Assembly: GCF_020026915.1 (NCBI RefSeq)
Contig: NZ_JAINUY010000004.1
Coordinates: 186,001-250,000 of the forward strand
Direction of reading: 5' to 3'
Length of the DNA: 64,000 nt
Source: Flavobacterium potami
Lineage (GTDB): Bacteria > Bacteroidota > Bacteroidia > Flavobacteriales > Flavobacteriaceae
Below, piece after piece: positions 16,837-25,461 of the stretch. Every line of letters starts with the position of its first letter. The stretch's first letter is position 1. The notes beneath the pieces were generated by a model, which saw only the letters and a list, made by a program, of their open reading frames with translations, was not told the origin of the DNA and did no database searches. Position numbers and translations under genes: made by a program.

Positions 16837-18897
16837 TTACCAGATTTTAACTCGTTTTTCTGGTTCCAAATACATTGGATCTCCTTTTTTAATTCCGAAT
16901 GCCTCATAAAAAGAATCTAAGTTCTTAATTGGCACAACCGCTCTGTACATTCCTGGAGAGTGCGGATCTGTTTTAACCTGACTCTTAATTGCTTCGTCAC
17001 GAGATTTTGTTCTCCAAACGGTAGCCCAAGAAATAAAGAATCTTTGTTCTGGTGTTAATCCATCTATTAAACCTGGATTTCCGTGTTTTTTCAAATACAA
17101 CTGCAAACCATCATAAGCAGCGTTAGTTCCTCCTAAATCTCCGATATTTTCACCTAATGTAAATTTACCATCTACAAAAATTCCAGGAAGTGGTTCTAAA
17201 GCGCTGTATTGAGCTGCTAGCTGAGCTCCAAGAGCCGTAAATTGTTTTAGATCTTCTGGAGTCCACCAGTCTACTAAATTTCCGTCTGCATTGTAACGTG
17301 CGCCAGAATCATCAAAACCATGAGAGATTTCGTGTCCGATTACCGCTCCAATTCCACCATAATTCACTGCTTCGTCCGCTTGATAATTATAGAAAGGTGG
17401 TTGCAAGATTGCAGCTGGGAATACAATTTCGTTATAAGAAGGATTGAAATAAGCATTCACCGTTTGTGGAGACATTCCCCACTCTGTTTTGTCAACTGGT
17501 TTTCCTAGTTTAGCTAAATTTTCAGCATAGGCCCATTTTGATAAATTTTTCATATTATCAAAATAAGTACCTCCTTCATTGACATTCTTAAGTTCTAGTT
17601 TTGAATAATCTTTCCATTTGTCAGGATATCCAATCTTAACCGTCAATTTGTTTAGTTTTTCAATTGCTTTAACTTTAGTCTCTTTTGACATCCATGGCAA
17701 AGCATTGATTCTGTTTTCATAAGCCAGCATTACATTGGCAATCATGTCTTTTGCCTTTGCTTTTGCTTCAGCAGGAAATAATTTTTCTACGTATAATTTC
17801 CCTAAAGCTTCTCCAGTTGCTCCATTAATTACTTGTAAAGCTACTTCTTCACGAGGACGTTGTTTCAAAGCTCCTGTTAAGGTTTTTCCATAGAAATCAA
17901 AGTTGGCATTTTCAATATCTGTAGTTAAAGTCGAAGCTGATTTGTTTAATAAAGACCATTTTAAATACTCTTTCCAAGCGCCTACTTTCTTTTCAGTGAA
18001 AGTTTTTTCTAAAGCAATCATGTAACGAGGCTGTGCAACATTTACAGTATCTACTTTAGCCATTCCAATTCCTGTGAAATATTTCTCCCATTGAATAGAA
18101 GGCGTATTCTTTTTCAAATCGGCAACTGCAGTTGGATTGTATTGTTTTCTTCTGTCTCTTCTTTCAACACGATCCAGTCTTGGTGAAGACATTTCTACTT
18201 CTAAAGCTAAAATCTCTTTGGCACTTTCTTTTGCTGTTGCAGGAGATTCTCCAATATATTGCATCATACGCGCAATATGTAATTCGTATTTCTCACGTTT
18301 TTCTTTAGAATCTTTATCATCAGAATTGTAATAATCCTTATCAGACAAACCTAAAGTTCCCGGACTTAAAGTCACCGTATTTTTATTACTGTTTTTAGCA
18401 TCGGCACCTACATAAACGCCAAAGAAACCAGAACCTCCTGCAAGCTGCATTTCAGTAATATAGTTTTGAAGATCCGCAACATTTTTAATGGCATCAATTT
18501 TCTTCAAATAAGGTTGAAGTGGAGTTACGCCTCTTTTGTTTCTACCAACAGTATCTAAAATAGTATTGAATAAAGCAATCGCTTTACCTTGATCTGTATT
18601 CGATTTATACTTTGGATCTTTGGATGCTGCTTTTAAAATAGCTAGCGCATCATTATCTGTCTTTTGACGAAGTTCATTAAAACTTCCCCATGAATTACGA
18701 TCACTTGGAATTTCTGTTTTGTCTAACCAGGCACCGTTTACATAACGGAAAAAATCCTGACGTGCACTAACTTTAGGATCCATGTTAGAAATATTAATTC
18801 CTGGTTCTTTTGGCTTTGTATCTTGTGCCTGAACTGCTGTTAATGAAAACATTGCAGAAACAACACAAAACATAGGTTTAGAAAGCTTTTTAATCAT
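16837..18897 (-). CDS. M13 family zinc metallopeptidase (neprilysin/PepO-like), copy 1
   Basis: 686 residues with a signal peptide ending AVQAQ. The N-terminal M13 domain contains DFFRYVNGAWLDKTEIPSDR. The catalytic domain has the PQTVNAYFNPSYNEIVFPAA substrate-site segment, the zinc motif GHEISHGFDDSG (HExxH) and the third zinc ligand in GENIGDLGG. The sequence ends with the family-typical VKIW tail, where Trp closes the protein. It would cleave small peptides in the periplasm or at the cell surface. The downstream neighbour on the right is a close paralogue in the same direction. Confidence 0.93.
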   Translation of the reverse strand: MIKKLSKPMFCVVSAMFSLTAVQAQDTKPKEPGINISNMDPKVSARQDFFRYVNGAWLDKTEIPSDRNSWGSFNELRQKTDNDALAILKAASKDPKYKSNTDQGKAIALFNTILDTVGRNKRGVTPLQPYLKKIDAIKNVADLQNYITEMQLAGGSGFFGVYVGADAKNSNKNTVTLSPGTLGLSDKDYYNSDDKDSKEKREKYELHIARMMQYIGESPATAKESAKEILALEVEMSSPRLDRVERRDRRKQYNPTAVADLKKNTPSIQWEKYFTGIGMAKVDTVNVAQPRYMIALEKTFTEKKVGAWKEYLKWSLLNKSASTLTTDIENANFDFYGKTLTGALKQRPREEVALQVINGATGEALGKLYVEKLFPAEAKAKAKDMIANVMLAYENRINALPWMSKETKVKAIEKLNKLTVKIGYPDKWKDYSKLELKNVNEGGTYFDNMKNLSKWAYAENLAKLGKPVDKTEWGMSPQTVNAYFNPSYNEIVFPAAILQPPFYNYQADEAVNYGGIGAVIGHEISHGFDDSGARYNADGNLVDWWTPEDLKQFTALGAQLAAQYSALEPLPGIFVDGKFTLGENIGDLGGTNAAYDGLQLYLKKHGNPGLIDGLTPEQRFFISWATVWRTKSRDEAIKSQVKTDPHSPGMYRAVVPIKNLDSFYEAFGIKKGDPMYLEPEKRVKIW

Positions 18898-18923
18898 TTT
18901 TATTTAGTGTTTTAGTGTATTTA

Positions 18924-18931
18924 CAAACATA
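18924..18931 (-). promoter_or_regulatory. -7 element of M13 peptidase copy 1
   Basis: On the minus strand TATGTTTG matches TAnnTTTG and lies 26 bases before the ATG at 18897. The surrounding AATAACAATAnGTTTGTA block is shared with the second M13 gene at the same spacing. Confidence 0.65.
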
Positions 18932-19012
18932 TTGTTATTATTTCTATTTCTATGTTAAATTTTTCGAATAATTGATTTTAACTTAAAATCTCTTTTTCTT
19001 CAAACGTTTTTC

Positions 19013-19047
19013 AAGAAAAAAAACGGCGCTTAAACAAGCGCCGTTTT
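19013..19047 (-). terminator. Terminator of M13 peptidase copy 2
   Basis: On the minus strand a stem AAAACGGCGCTT/AAGCGCCGTTTT is followed by a T-run. It separates the two tandem peptidase genes, each of which therefore has its own transcript. Confidence 0.85.
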
Positions 19048-19064
19048 ATTGCTAAAGCAATATC

Positions 19065-21122
19065 TTACCAGATTTTAACACGTTTTTCTGGTTCAACATA
19101 CATTTTATCACCTTTCTTAATATCGAAAGCTTTGTAGAAAGCATCAACATTCTGAATTGGTACATAAGCTCTGTACATTCCAGGAGAGTGTGGATCTGTT
19201 TTTACTTGATTTTTGATTGCTTCGTCTCTTGATTTTGTTCTCCAAACAGTAGCCCAAGAAATGAAGAAACGTTGCTCTGGTGTAAACCCGTCGATTAATC
19301 CTGGATTTCCGTTTTCTTTTAAGTACAATTGTAAACCATCGTAAGCAGCATTAATTCCACCTAAATCTCCGATATTTTCACCTAAAGTAAAATTACCATC
19401 AACGTGAACTCCAGGCAATGGCTCAAGTGCACTGTATTGATTTGCTAGGTCAGTTCCTAAAGCTGTAAATTGTTTTAAATCATTTTCTGTCCACCAGTCT
19501 ACTAAATTTCCTTCAGCATTGTAACGAGCACCTGAATCATCAAATCCGTGAGAAATCTCGTGACCGATTACAGCGCCAATTCCACCGTAGTTAACTGCTT
19601 CATCTGCTTGGTAATTGTAGAAAGGCGGTTGTAAAATTGCAGCTGGGAATACAATTTCGTTGTAAGACGGATTGTAATAGGCATTTACAGTTTGTGGAGA
19701 CATTCCCCATTCTGTTTTATCAACTGGTTTGCTCAATTTTTCTACGCTTTCTTTGAATTCCCATTTTGATAAATTTTTCATGTTGTCAAAGTAAGTTCCA
19801 CCTTCAGCAACACCTTTTATTGTTAGAGCAGAGTAATCTTTCCATTTGTCAGGATATCCGATTTTGATTGTGATTTTGTTTAATTTCTCAATCGCTTTTA
19901 CTTTTGTTTCAGGAGACATCCAAGTTAAACTGTTGATTCTGTTTTTGTAAGCTAAAATTACATTCTGAATCATTTTTTGTGCTTTCTCTTTTGCTTCAGC
20001 AGGAAATAATTTTTCTACGTATAACTTTCCTAAAGCTTCACCAACTGTTCCGTTAACAACATTAAGTGCTCTTTCTTCAGCAGGAAGCTGTTTGACTGCA
20101 CCTCTTAACGTTTTGCTGTAAAAATCGAAACGTGCGTTGTCAATATCTGTCGATAATTGTCCTGAAGCTCCGTTTAATAAATCCCATTTCAAATATTCTT
20201 TCCACTGATTTACTTTATTTTCTGTGAAAACAGTTTGAAGCGCCGTCATATATTTAGGCTCAGAAACAATTACTTCGTTTACTTTTGTGATTCCTAAACC
20301 AGCAAAATACTCATTCCATTTAATTGCCGGAGTCAATTTCTGAATTTCAGCAATTGTCATTGGATTGTATTGCAAACGATTATCTCTTCTTTCAACTCTC
20401 GTTAATCTTGGTTTAGACAATTCTATTTCTAAAGCTAAAATTTCGGCAGCACTTTGTTTTGCTTTTTCTGGAGATTCTCCAATAAATTGAAGCATTCTTG
20501 CAACGTGTAATTCATATTTTTCACGTTTTTCTTTAGAATCTTTATCGTCAGAAGTATAATAATCTTTGTCCGGAAGACCCAATTGGCTCGGAGCAAGATT
20601 GATAGAATTTTTAGAACTGTTTTTATCATCAGCACCGATGTAAATTCCGAAAAATCCTGAACCACCCTCTTTTTCCATTTCGACTAAATATTTCTGAACG
20701 TCAGCAATATTTTTAATAGCATCGATTTTCTTTAAATAAGGTTTTAAAGGTTCAATTCCTCTTTTATTTCTTCCAACAGAATCTAAATAGGTATTGAATA
20801 AATTAACTGCTTTTCCCTGATCTGTATTCGATTTGTATTTTGGGTTTTTAGAAGCATCTTTCAAAACCGCCATTACATCTTTATCTGTTCTTTTGATCAG
20901 TTCATTAAAACTTCCCCAGGTTGTTCTATCGCTTGGAATATCCGTTTTATCCAACCAAGTTCCGTTTACATATTTAAAAAAATCTTCACGTGGACTGACT
21001 TTTGTATCCATGTAAGATACATTTATACCTGGTTCTTTTGGAGCATTTTGGGCTTGAACCGCAGTTATGGATAACATTGCAGATAAAACACCAAACACAG
21101 GTTTAGCTAATTGTTTTTTCAT
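19065..21122 (-). CDS. M13 family zinc metallopeptidase, copy 2
   Basis: 685 residues and collinear with the gene at 16837, differing by substitutions and one residue in length. Signal peptide to AVQAQ, then SPREDFFKYVNGTWLDKTDI, the NAYYNPSYNEIVFPAA segment, GHEISHGFDDSG with the two zinc histidines and catalytic glutamate, GENIGDLGG with the third ligand, and the VKIW end. Both copies keep all catalytic residues, so both should be active. The conserved promoter and terminator show a tandem duplication of a whole transcription unit. Confidence 0.93.
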   Translation of the reverse strand: MKKQLAKPVFGVLSAMLSITAVQAQNAPKEPGINVSYMDTKVSPREDFFKYVNGTWLDKTDIPSDRTTWGSFNELIKRTDKDVMAVLKDASKNPKYKSNTDQGKAVNLFNTYLDSVGRNKRGIEPLKPYLKKIDAIKNIADVQKYLVEMEKEGGSGFFGIYIGADDKNSSKNSINLAPSQLGLPDKDYYTSDDKDSKEKREKYELHVARMLQFIGESPEKAKQSAAEILALEIELSKPRLTRVERRDNRLQYNPMTIAEIQKLTPAIKWNEYFAGLGITKVNEVIVSEPKYMTALQTVFTENKVNQWKEYLKWDLLNGASGQLSTDIDNARFDFYSKTLRGAVKQLPAEERALNVVNGTVGEALGKLYVEKLFPAEAKEKAQKMIQNVILAYKNRINSLTWMSPETKVKAIEKLNKITIKIGYPDKWKDYSALTIKGVAEGGTYFDNMKNLSKWEFKESVEKLSKPVDKTEWGMSPQTVNAYYNPSYNEIVFPAAILQPPFYNYQADEAVNYGGIGAVIGHEISHGFDDSGARYNAEGNLVDWWTENDLKQFTALGTDLANQYSALEPLPGVHVDGNFTLGENIGDLGGINAAYDGLQLYLKENGNPGLIDGFTPEQRFFISWATVWRTKSRDEAIKNQVKTDPHSPGMYRAYVPIQNVDAFYKAFDIKKGDKMYVEPEKRVKIW

Positions 21123-21148
21123 AAAAATTTAGAGTTTAAGGGAAAATA

Positions 21149-21156
21149 CAAACTTA
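21149..21156 (-). promoter_or_regulatory. -7 element of M13 peptidase copy 2
   Basis: TAAGTTTG on the minus strand, 26 bases before the ATG at 21122, inside the same AATAACAATAnGTTTGTA block as the paralogue's promoter. Confidence 0.65.
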
Positions 21157-21324
21157 TTGTTATTATTTCGAAAATTATGTTAAAATTCTAACTGTAAAGT
21201 CAGAAAGAAGCATAAATTTCACAAAATGAAAATTCGAAACTAAATTATAAGTCTGTAATTTCTTTAAATGTTACAAAAGCCTGTTAAAAAAATAACGCAG
21301 TCAGGTTTTAAAATCTGCTTTTTG

Positions 21325-21332
21325 TATTTTTG
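21325..21332 (+). promoter_or_regulatory. -7 element of the SCO gene
   Basis: TATTTTTG matches TAnnTTTG and ends 15 bases before the ATG at 21348. An in-frame TTG at 21330 lies within it and is therefore unlikely to start translation. Confidence 0.65.
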
Positions 21333-21347
21333 CGCCAAATTATTTTT

Positions 21348-22013
21348 ATGAAATCGCTTTTATATAAGTACCGTAAATTCTTTATTGTTTTAATAGTATT
21401 TTCGGCTGTTACGATATCTTTGTTTTACTCGGCTTTAAAACCTAAAAAGACGCTTCCAATCTACAATCCGTCTGATGTAAATCCTGAATTGGTAGACAGC
21501 ACCATTCAATATAAAAGCAAATACCACACGATTGCCGATTTCTCTTTTGTAAATCAAAACGGAGATACTATTACACAGAAAAATTACGAAGGAAAAATCT
21601 ACGTAGCCGATTTCTTCTTTACCACTTGTGGCTCAATTTGCCCAAAAATGACAACTAATTTAGAAGATGTCCAAAAAGCGGTTATAAACAATCCGAAAGT
21701 AATGCTGCTTTCTCATACGGTTTTTCCAGAAGTTGACAGCGTTTCGGTTTTAAAAGAGTATGCTATAAAACATCATGTTGTAGACAGCAAATGGAATTTG
21801 GTTACCGGCGATAAAAAAGAAATCTACAGTATGGCCAGAAAATCGTATTTGGCTGTTAAGTTAGGAAGACCAGATCAGCTTTATGATATGGTTCATACAG
21901 AGAATTTTGTTTTGGTCGATCAAAAACGTCGCGTTCGTGGTTTTTACGACGGAACAAATAAAGAAGATATAAAACGTCTTTTAGACGACATTGATTTCCT
22001 TTCTCAGGAGTAA
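21348..22013 (+). CDS. SCO1/SenC family protein (cytochrome oxidase copper assembly)
   Basis: 221 residues from the ATG at 21348. One N-terminal membrane anchor (FFIVLIVFSAVTISLFYSAL) is followed by a periplasmic thioredoxin fold. The copper site is intact: FFTTCGSICPKM supplies the CxxxC pair and DMVHTENFVLVD the histidine. SCO proteins deliver copper to the Cu(A) centre of cytochrome c oxidase or act as thiol reductases. The gene has its own promoter and lies 103 bases before feoA, which also has one. Confidence 0.92.
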   Translation: MKSLLYKYRKFFIVLIVFSAVTISLFYSALKPKKTLPIYNPSDVNPELVDSTIQYKSKYHTIADFSFVNQNGDTITQKNYEGKIYVADFFFTTCGSICPKMTTNLEDVQKAVINNPKVMLLSHTVFPEVDSVSVLKEYAIKHHVVDSKWNLVTGDKKEIYSMARKSYLAVKLGRPDQLYDMVHTENFVLVDQKRRVRGFYDGTNKEDIKRLLDDIDFLSQE

Positions 22014-22083
22014 AATGCCTTATTTTTAGAAAGTTTTAGCATTTGTGTAACCATAAAATGCCTGTATATATAGAATAATTACC

Positions 22084-22091
22084 TATTTTTG
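22084..22091 (+). promoter_or_regulatory. -7 element of feoAB
   Basis: TATTTTTG fits TAnnTTTG and ends 25 bases before the TTG start of feoA. No Fur-box-like palindrome could be recognised by eye around it. Confidence 0.65.
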
Positions 22092-22116
22092 CAATCTAAA
22101 TTCAATCTAAATAAGC

Positions 22117-22356
22117 TTGCAAAATACAATACACACTCTGAAAAAAGGCGAAAAAGCCATTATCAAAGATTTTGATATCGATCTTATTCCACTTAAATTA
22201 TTAGAAATGGGTTGTCTGCCTGGCAGCTTAGTTGAATTACTACAAGTTGCTCCTTTTGGTGATCCTTTATATCTAGACATAAATGGTTCGCATGTTGCCA
22301 TTCGTATTGAAACTGCTCGTGAAATTGAAGTTGAACTTATACAAAACAATTTATAA
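22117..22356 (+). CDS. feoA: Ferrous iron transport protein A
   Basis: 79 residues, SH3-like. FeoA helps the FeoB permease take up Fe(II). Typical features are the opening TIHTLKKGEKAIIKDFDID, then LKLLEMGCLPGSLVELLQVA, PFGDPLYLDINGSHVAIR and the end RETAREIEVEL-like helix (IETAREIEVELI). The only start that gives the whole domain is the TTG at 22117; no in-frame ATG precedes the conserved part. The stop overlaps the feoB start by one base (TAATG). Confidence 0.92.
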   Translation: MQNTIHTLKKGEKAIIKDFDIDLIPLKLLEMGCLPGSLVELLQVAPFGDPLYLDINGSHVAIRIETAREIEVELIQNNL

Positions 22357-24455
22357 TGAGCGTTCAGAATATCAATGTTGCCCTTATCGGAAATCCAAAT
22401 ACCGGAAAAACTTCTGTATTTAATCAGTTAACAGGTCTTAACCAACAAGTTGGAAATTACCCTGGAATAACGGTGGAGAAAAAAATGGGTTTCTGCAAAT
22501 TACCCAATAATGTAAAAGCCAATATCCTAGATTTACCTGGAACGTATAGTTTGAATGCAAGTTCGATGGATGAAAGCGTGGTTATTGAACTTTTATTAAA
22601 TAAAAACGACAAATTATATCCCGACGTAGCGGTTGTTGTAACAGATGTTGAAAATCTGAAACGAAACTTACTGATTTATACTCAAATAAAAGACCTTGAA
22701 ATTCCGACGATTTTAGTTATCAATATGTCGGATCGTATGGAACGAAAAGGAATTACTTTGGATATTCCTTATTTAGAAGAAAAACTAAAAACAAAAATTG
22801 CTTTAGTAAGTTCTCGTAAAGGTTTAGGAATTGATTATTTAAAAGAACTCATTGTTTCTTATAAAACCATTCCGCATGAACCTTGCTTGAATGCTTCTGT
22901 AATTGATCCTGAATATTTTGAAAAATTACAACACGCTTTTCCAAACCAATTGATGTACAAATTATGGCTTGTGATTACGCAAGATGTCAATTTTTCTAAT
23001 TTGGACCGAAATGAAGTTCGAAACACATTCACCAAATCACATTCAGAATTAAAACGTCTTCAGCAAAAAGAAACCATTAAAAGATATCAATTTATCAATG
23101 ATGTTTTAAAAGGCGGTTTGAAAGTCGATGCTTCGATGGCAAAAGATGTTCGCGCCAAATTGGATCGTATCTTAACACATAAGGTTTTTGGTTATTTGAT
23201 TTTCTTTGCGATTTTATTCCTGATTTTCCAATCTATTTTCAGTTGGTCAACGATTCCGATGGATTTTATTGATAGCACTTTTGCTTCTTTGAGTAGCTGG
23301 GTTGCCGAAGAATTACCAAGCGGAATTTTAACTGATTTGCTTTCGCAAGGAATTATTCCAGGAATTGGCGGAGTTGTTATTTTCATTCCGCAGATTGCCG
23401 TTTTGTTCTTATTTATTTCGATTTTGGAAGAAAGTGGTTATATGAGCCGTGTAGTATTCTTAATGGATAAAATCATGCGTCGATTTGGACTTTCTGGAAA
23501 AAGCGTTGTGCCTTTGATTTCTGGAACAGCTTGTGCAATTCCGGCCATTATGGCGACCCGAAATATTGAGAATTGGAAAGAACGCCTTATTACGATCTTA
23601 GTAACACCATTCACAACTTGTTCGGCAAGATTACCCGTTTATGCGATTATCATTTCGCTTGTTGTACCAAGCAAACGCGTTTTCGGATTTTTGAATGTAC
23701 AGGGATTAACCTTAATGGGCCTTTATGTTCTAGGATTTTTTGCCGCGATTTTGTCTGCCTATATTTTGAATAAAGTTTTAAAATTAGAATCTAAAACGTA
23801 TTTCGTAGTCGAAATGCCAAGTTATAAAATGCCGCTTTTCAAGAACGTAGGAATTAATGTGGTAGAAAAAACCAAAGCCTTTATCGCCGGAGCCGGAAAA
23901 ATCATTTTGGCAATTTCTATTATTTTGTGGTTCCTAGCTTCTTACGGACCTGGAAAAGAATTTAATGATGCTGAAAACATCGTAAAAGAAAGATTTGCCA
24001 ATACTACTTTAGACGAAGCGCAATTTGAAAACGAAGTGAATTCTCAAAAACTAGAGAATTCTTATATCGGATTGATGGGAAGAGCAATCGAGCCGGTTAT
24101 TCAGCCTTTAGGTTACGACTGGAAAATTGGTATTGCCTTAATCAGTTCGTTTGCAGCACGTGAAGTTTTCGTTGGAACTTTAGCCACTATTTACAGCGTT
24201 GGAGACAGCGACAACGAATCGACCATAAAAAGCAAAATGCAGGCAGAAGTTCGTCCTGATACAGGAGAGAAAGTTTTTGACTTTCCAACCGGAATTTCGC
24301 TATTGTTATTTTATGCTTTTGCGATGCAGTGCGCCAGTACATTGGCCATTACTAAAAAAGAAACCAATTCATGGAAATGGCCTGCTATGCAATTAGTTTT
24401 CATGAGCGGATTAGCTTATTTTGCCGCATTAATTGCGTATCAACTTTTAAAATAA
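22356..24455 (+). CDS. feoB: Ferrous iron transporter B
   Basis: 699 residues. An N-terminal cytosolic G domain has G1 (GNPNTGKTS), G3 (DLPG in ILDLPGTYSLN) and G4 as NMSD in place of NKxD. The polytopic inner-membrane part (residues about 285-699) carries two gate repeats, including FTTCSARLPVYAIII, and the conserved SFAAREVFVGTLATIYSVGD. It imports Fe(II). Overlap with feoA and the Cys-rich small gene 6 bases downstream make a feoA-feoB-small protein operon, which would supply iron for the haem made by the upstream hem genes. Confidence 0.96.
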   Translation: MSVQNINVALIGNPNTGKTSVFNQLTGLNQQVGNYPGITVEKKMGFCKLPNNVKANILDLPGTYSLNASSMDESVVIELLLNKNDKLYPDVAVVVTDVENLKRNLLIYTQIKDLEIPTILVINMSDRMERKGITLDIPYLEEKLKTKIALVSSRKGLGIDYLKELIVSYKTIPHEPCLNASVIDPEYFEKLQHAFPNQLMYKLWLVITQDVNFSNLDRNEVRNTFTKSHSELKRLQQKETIKRYQFINDVLKGGLKVDASMAKDVRAKLDRILTHKVFGYLIFFAILFLIFQSIFSWSTIPMDFIDSTFASLSSWVAEELPSGILTDLLSQGIIPGIGGVVIFIPQIAVLFLFISILEESGYMSRVVFLMDKIMRRFGLSGKSVVPLISGTACAIPAIMATRNIENWKERLITILVTPFTTCSARLPVYAIIISLVVPSKRVFGFLNVQGLTLMGLYVLGFFAAILSAYILNKVLKLESKTYFVVEMPSYKMPLFKNVGINVVEKTKAFIAGAGKIILAISIILWFLASYGPGKEFNDAENIVKERFANTTLDEAQFENEVNSQKLENSYIGLMGRAIEPVIQPLGYDWKIGIALISSFAAREVFVGTLATIYSVGDSDNESTIKSKMQAEVRPDTGEKVFDFPTGISLLLFYAFAMQCASTLAITKKETNSWKWPAMQLVFMSGLAYFAALIAYQLLK

Positions 24456-24461
24456 AAAGTT

Positions 24462-24587
24462 ATGTTTCAAGAAATTATAGCCTTTACCATATTAGGATTA
24501 GCCATCGCTTTTTTGATCAAAAAGTTTTTCTTTAAATCAAAAAAGAAAAAAGACTGTGGCAATGGAACAGATTGTGGATGTTCATGA
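24462..24587 (+). CDS. FeoB-associated Cys-rich small membrane protein
   Basis: 41 residues, 6 bases after feoB. It has one hydrophobic helix (IIAFTILGLAIAFLIKKFFF), a basic stretch KSKKKK and a short cytosolic tail DCGNGTDCGCS with three cysteines. This matches the FeoB-associated Cys-rich membrane protein group found directly after feoB in many bacteria, proposed to assist FeoB, perhaps through iron or thiol binding. A strong terminator follows. Confidence 0.85.
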   Translation: MFQEIIAFTILGLAIAFLIKKFFFKSKKKKDCGNGTDCGCS

Positions 24588-24627
24588 TCTAAGAGACAAA
24601 GGAACAAAGGCTCATAGTTATAAAGTA

Positions 24628-24671
24628 AAAAAGCTTCGCAAAGATTTTAATTTCTTTTCGAAGCTTTTTTT
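24628..24671 (+). terminator. Terminator of the feo operon
   Basis: AAAAAGCTTCG (24628-24638) pairs with CGAAGCTTTTT (from 24659), followed by a run of T. Confidence 0.85.
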
Positions 24672-24773
24672 GAAAACTGCACTTAGAAAAGTCCTTTTTT
24701 GATGGTTTAAAAGCTTTTAAGGGCCTTCAGAACTTTTTTTTAAAAATACTTTCGCAAAATAAATTACATCAAA

Positions 24774-24893
24774 GTGACAAAATTCGAAAAAAAAGAAATC
24801 ATAAGAGGTAGAAGAATCACAAGAATATTGTGGTTTTCATTTGGCTTTCTATGTGCTTTTGGACTCATGTGTCTTTTAAAATCAAGATTATAA
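24774..24893 (+). CDS. Tiny single-helix membrane protein, copy 1 (GTG start)
   Basis: 39 residues from a GTG at 24774. A basic first half (EKKEIIRGRRITR) precedes one membrane helix (ILWFSFGFLCAFGLMCLL) and a short KSRL tail. It aligns over its length with the 40-residue protein at 25309 (EIIR, R, R, LWF, GF, CA in the same places), which is good evidence that both are real. A near-consensus -7 element TACTTTCG (24747-24754) ends 19 bases before the start, much like the spacing at the second copy. I do not know the family or function. Confidence 0.6.
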   Translation: MTKFEKKEIIRGRRITRILWFSFGFLCAFGLMCLLKSRL

Positions 24894-25282
24894 ATCATAT
24901 TTAAAAGACATTAAAAAATACCATAAAAAGAGTTTCACTAAGGATATTCCTAATTCAATTCTGAAAACTGGGGCAAAACCTATTTTTGTCACTCCCACAC
25001 AGAAATTAAAAGCTAAGATAAAAAAAGCCCCAGCGGGGCGACATATTTGTAGATAGATGTGTCGCCCCGCTGGGGCTTTTTTATTCGGTGTTTTGAAAAA
25101 TATCCTATAAACATTTCGCTCCGCCGGAGATGAAAACTGTAACAGAAAACCTGGTTGTGGGATGTTCTTGATTATTCAGGGTACAAAATTGCAAAGTTCA
25201 TAGCGACAAAGTGAAAAAAGTTAAATGTCTTATTATGATATTTTAAAAACCGAAACTACCCTAATAGTATATTTACTACAAT
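24894..25282. other. Intergenic stretch with repeats
   Basis: No gene is seen between the two tiny membrane-protein genes. The stretch holds the GC-rich hairpin listed separately, followed by a segment with TTTCGCTCCGCCGGAG (about 25111-25126) that also looks like a dispersed repeat fragment, being far richer in GC than its surroundings. Confidence 0.6.
25021..25082. repeat. GC-rich perfect hairpin
   Basis: A perfect 23-bp inverted repeat: arms AAAAAAGCCCCAGCGGGGCG plus ACA at 25021-25043 and the complement at 25060-25082, with a 16-base loop. The A- and T-runs at its ends would let it terminate transcription both ways. Its composition (GCCCCAGCGGGGCGAC) is quite unlike the surrounding AT-rich DNA. 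Confidence 0.92.
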
Positions 25283-25290
25283 TATTTTTG
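25283..25290 (+). promoter_or_regulatory. -7 element of the 25309 gene
   Basis: TATTTTTG matches TAnnTTTG and ends 18 bases before the ATG at 25309. This favours the ATG over an upstream in-frame ATG at 25225. Confidence 0.6.
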
Positions 25291-25308
25291 TTTTTTAATT
25301 TCATTCAA

Positions 25309-25431
25309 ATGACACAAGAAAATAAAATAGAAATAATTAGAGACAATAGAGTTGCTCGATTATTATGGTTTACGTTAGGATTTTTCTGCGCATCAATTAT
25401 TACTTATTTCGCAATGAAAGGCGTTCATTAA
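25309..25431 (+). CDS. Tiny single-helix membrane protein, copy 2
   Basis: 40 residues. The basic cytosolic part KIEIIRDNRVAR is followed by one membrane helix LLWFTLGFFCASIITYFAM and a KGVH tail. It is paralogous to the protein at 24774: both keep EIIR, two arginines, LWF, GF and CA. A longer reading from an ATG at 25225 would add 28 residues, but the promoter element lies inside that extension and the paralogue lacks it. The function is unknown. Confidence 0.65.
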   Translation: MTQENKIEIIRDNRVARLLWFTLGFFCASIITYFAMKGVH

Positions 25432-25461
25432 AAAATAAAAACTGAGACTGTGACTGAAAAC

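Noticed and set aside
22107..22349. Minus-strand frame opposite feoA
   Set aside because: It is fully antisense to a clearly recognisable feoA, with no independent support.
25225..25308. Longer start for the small membrane protein
   Set aside because: A TAnnTTTG promoter lies inside the extension and the paralogue has no counterpart.
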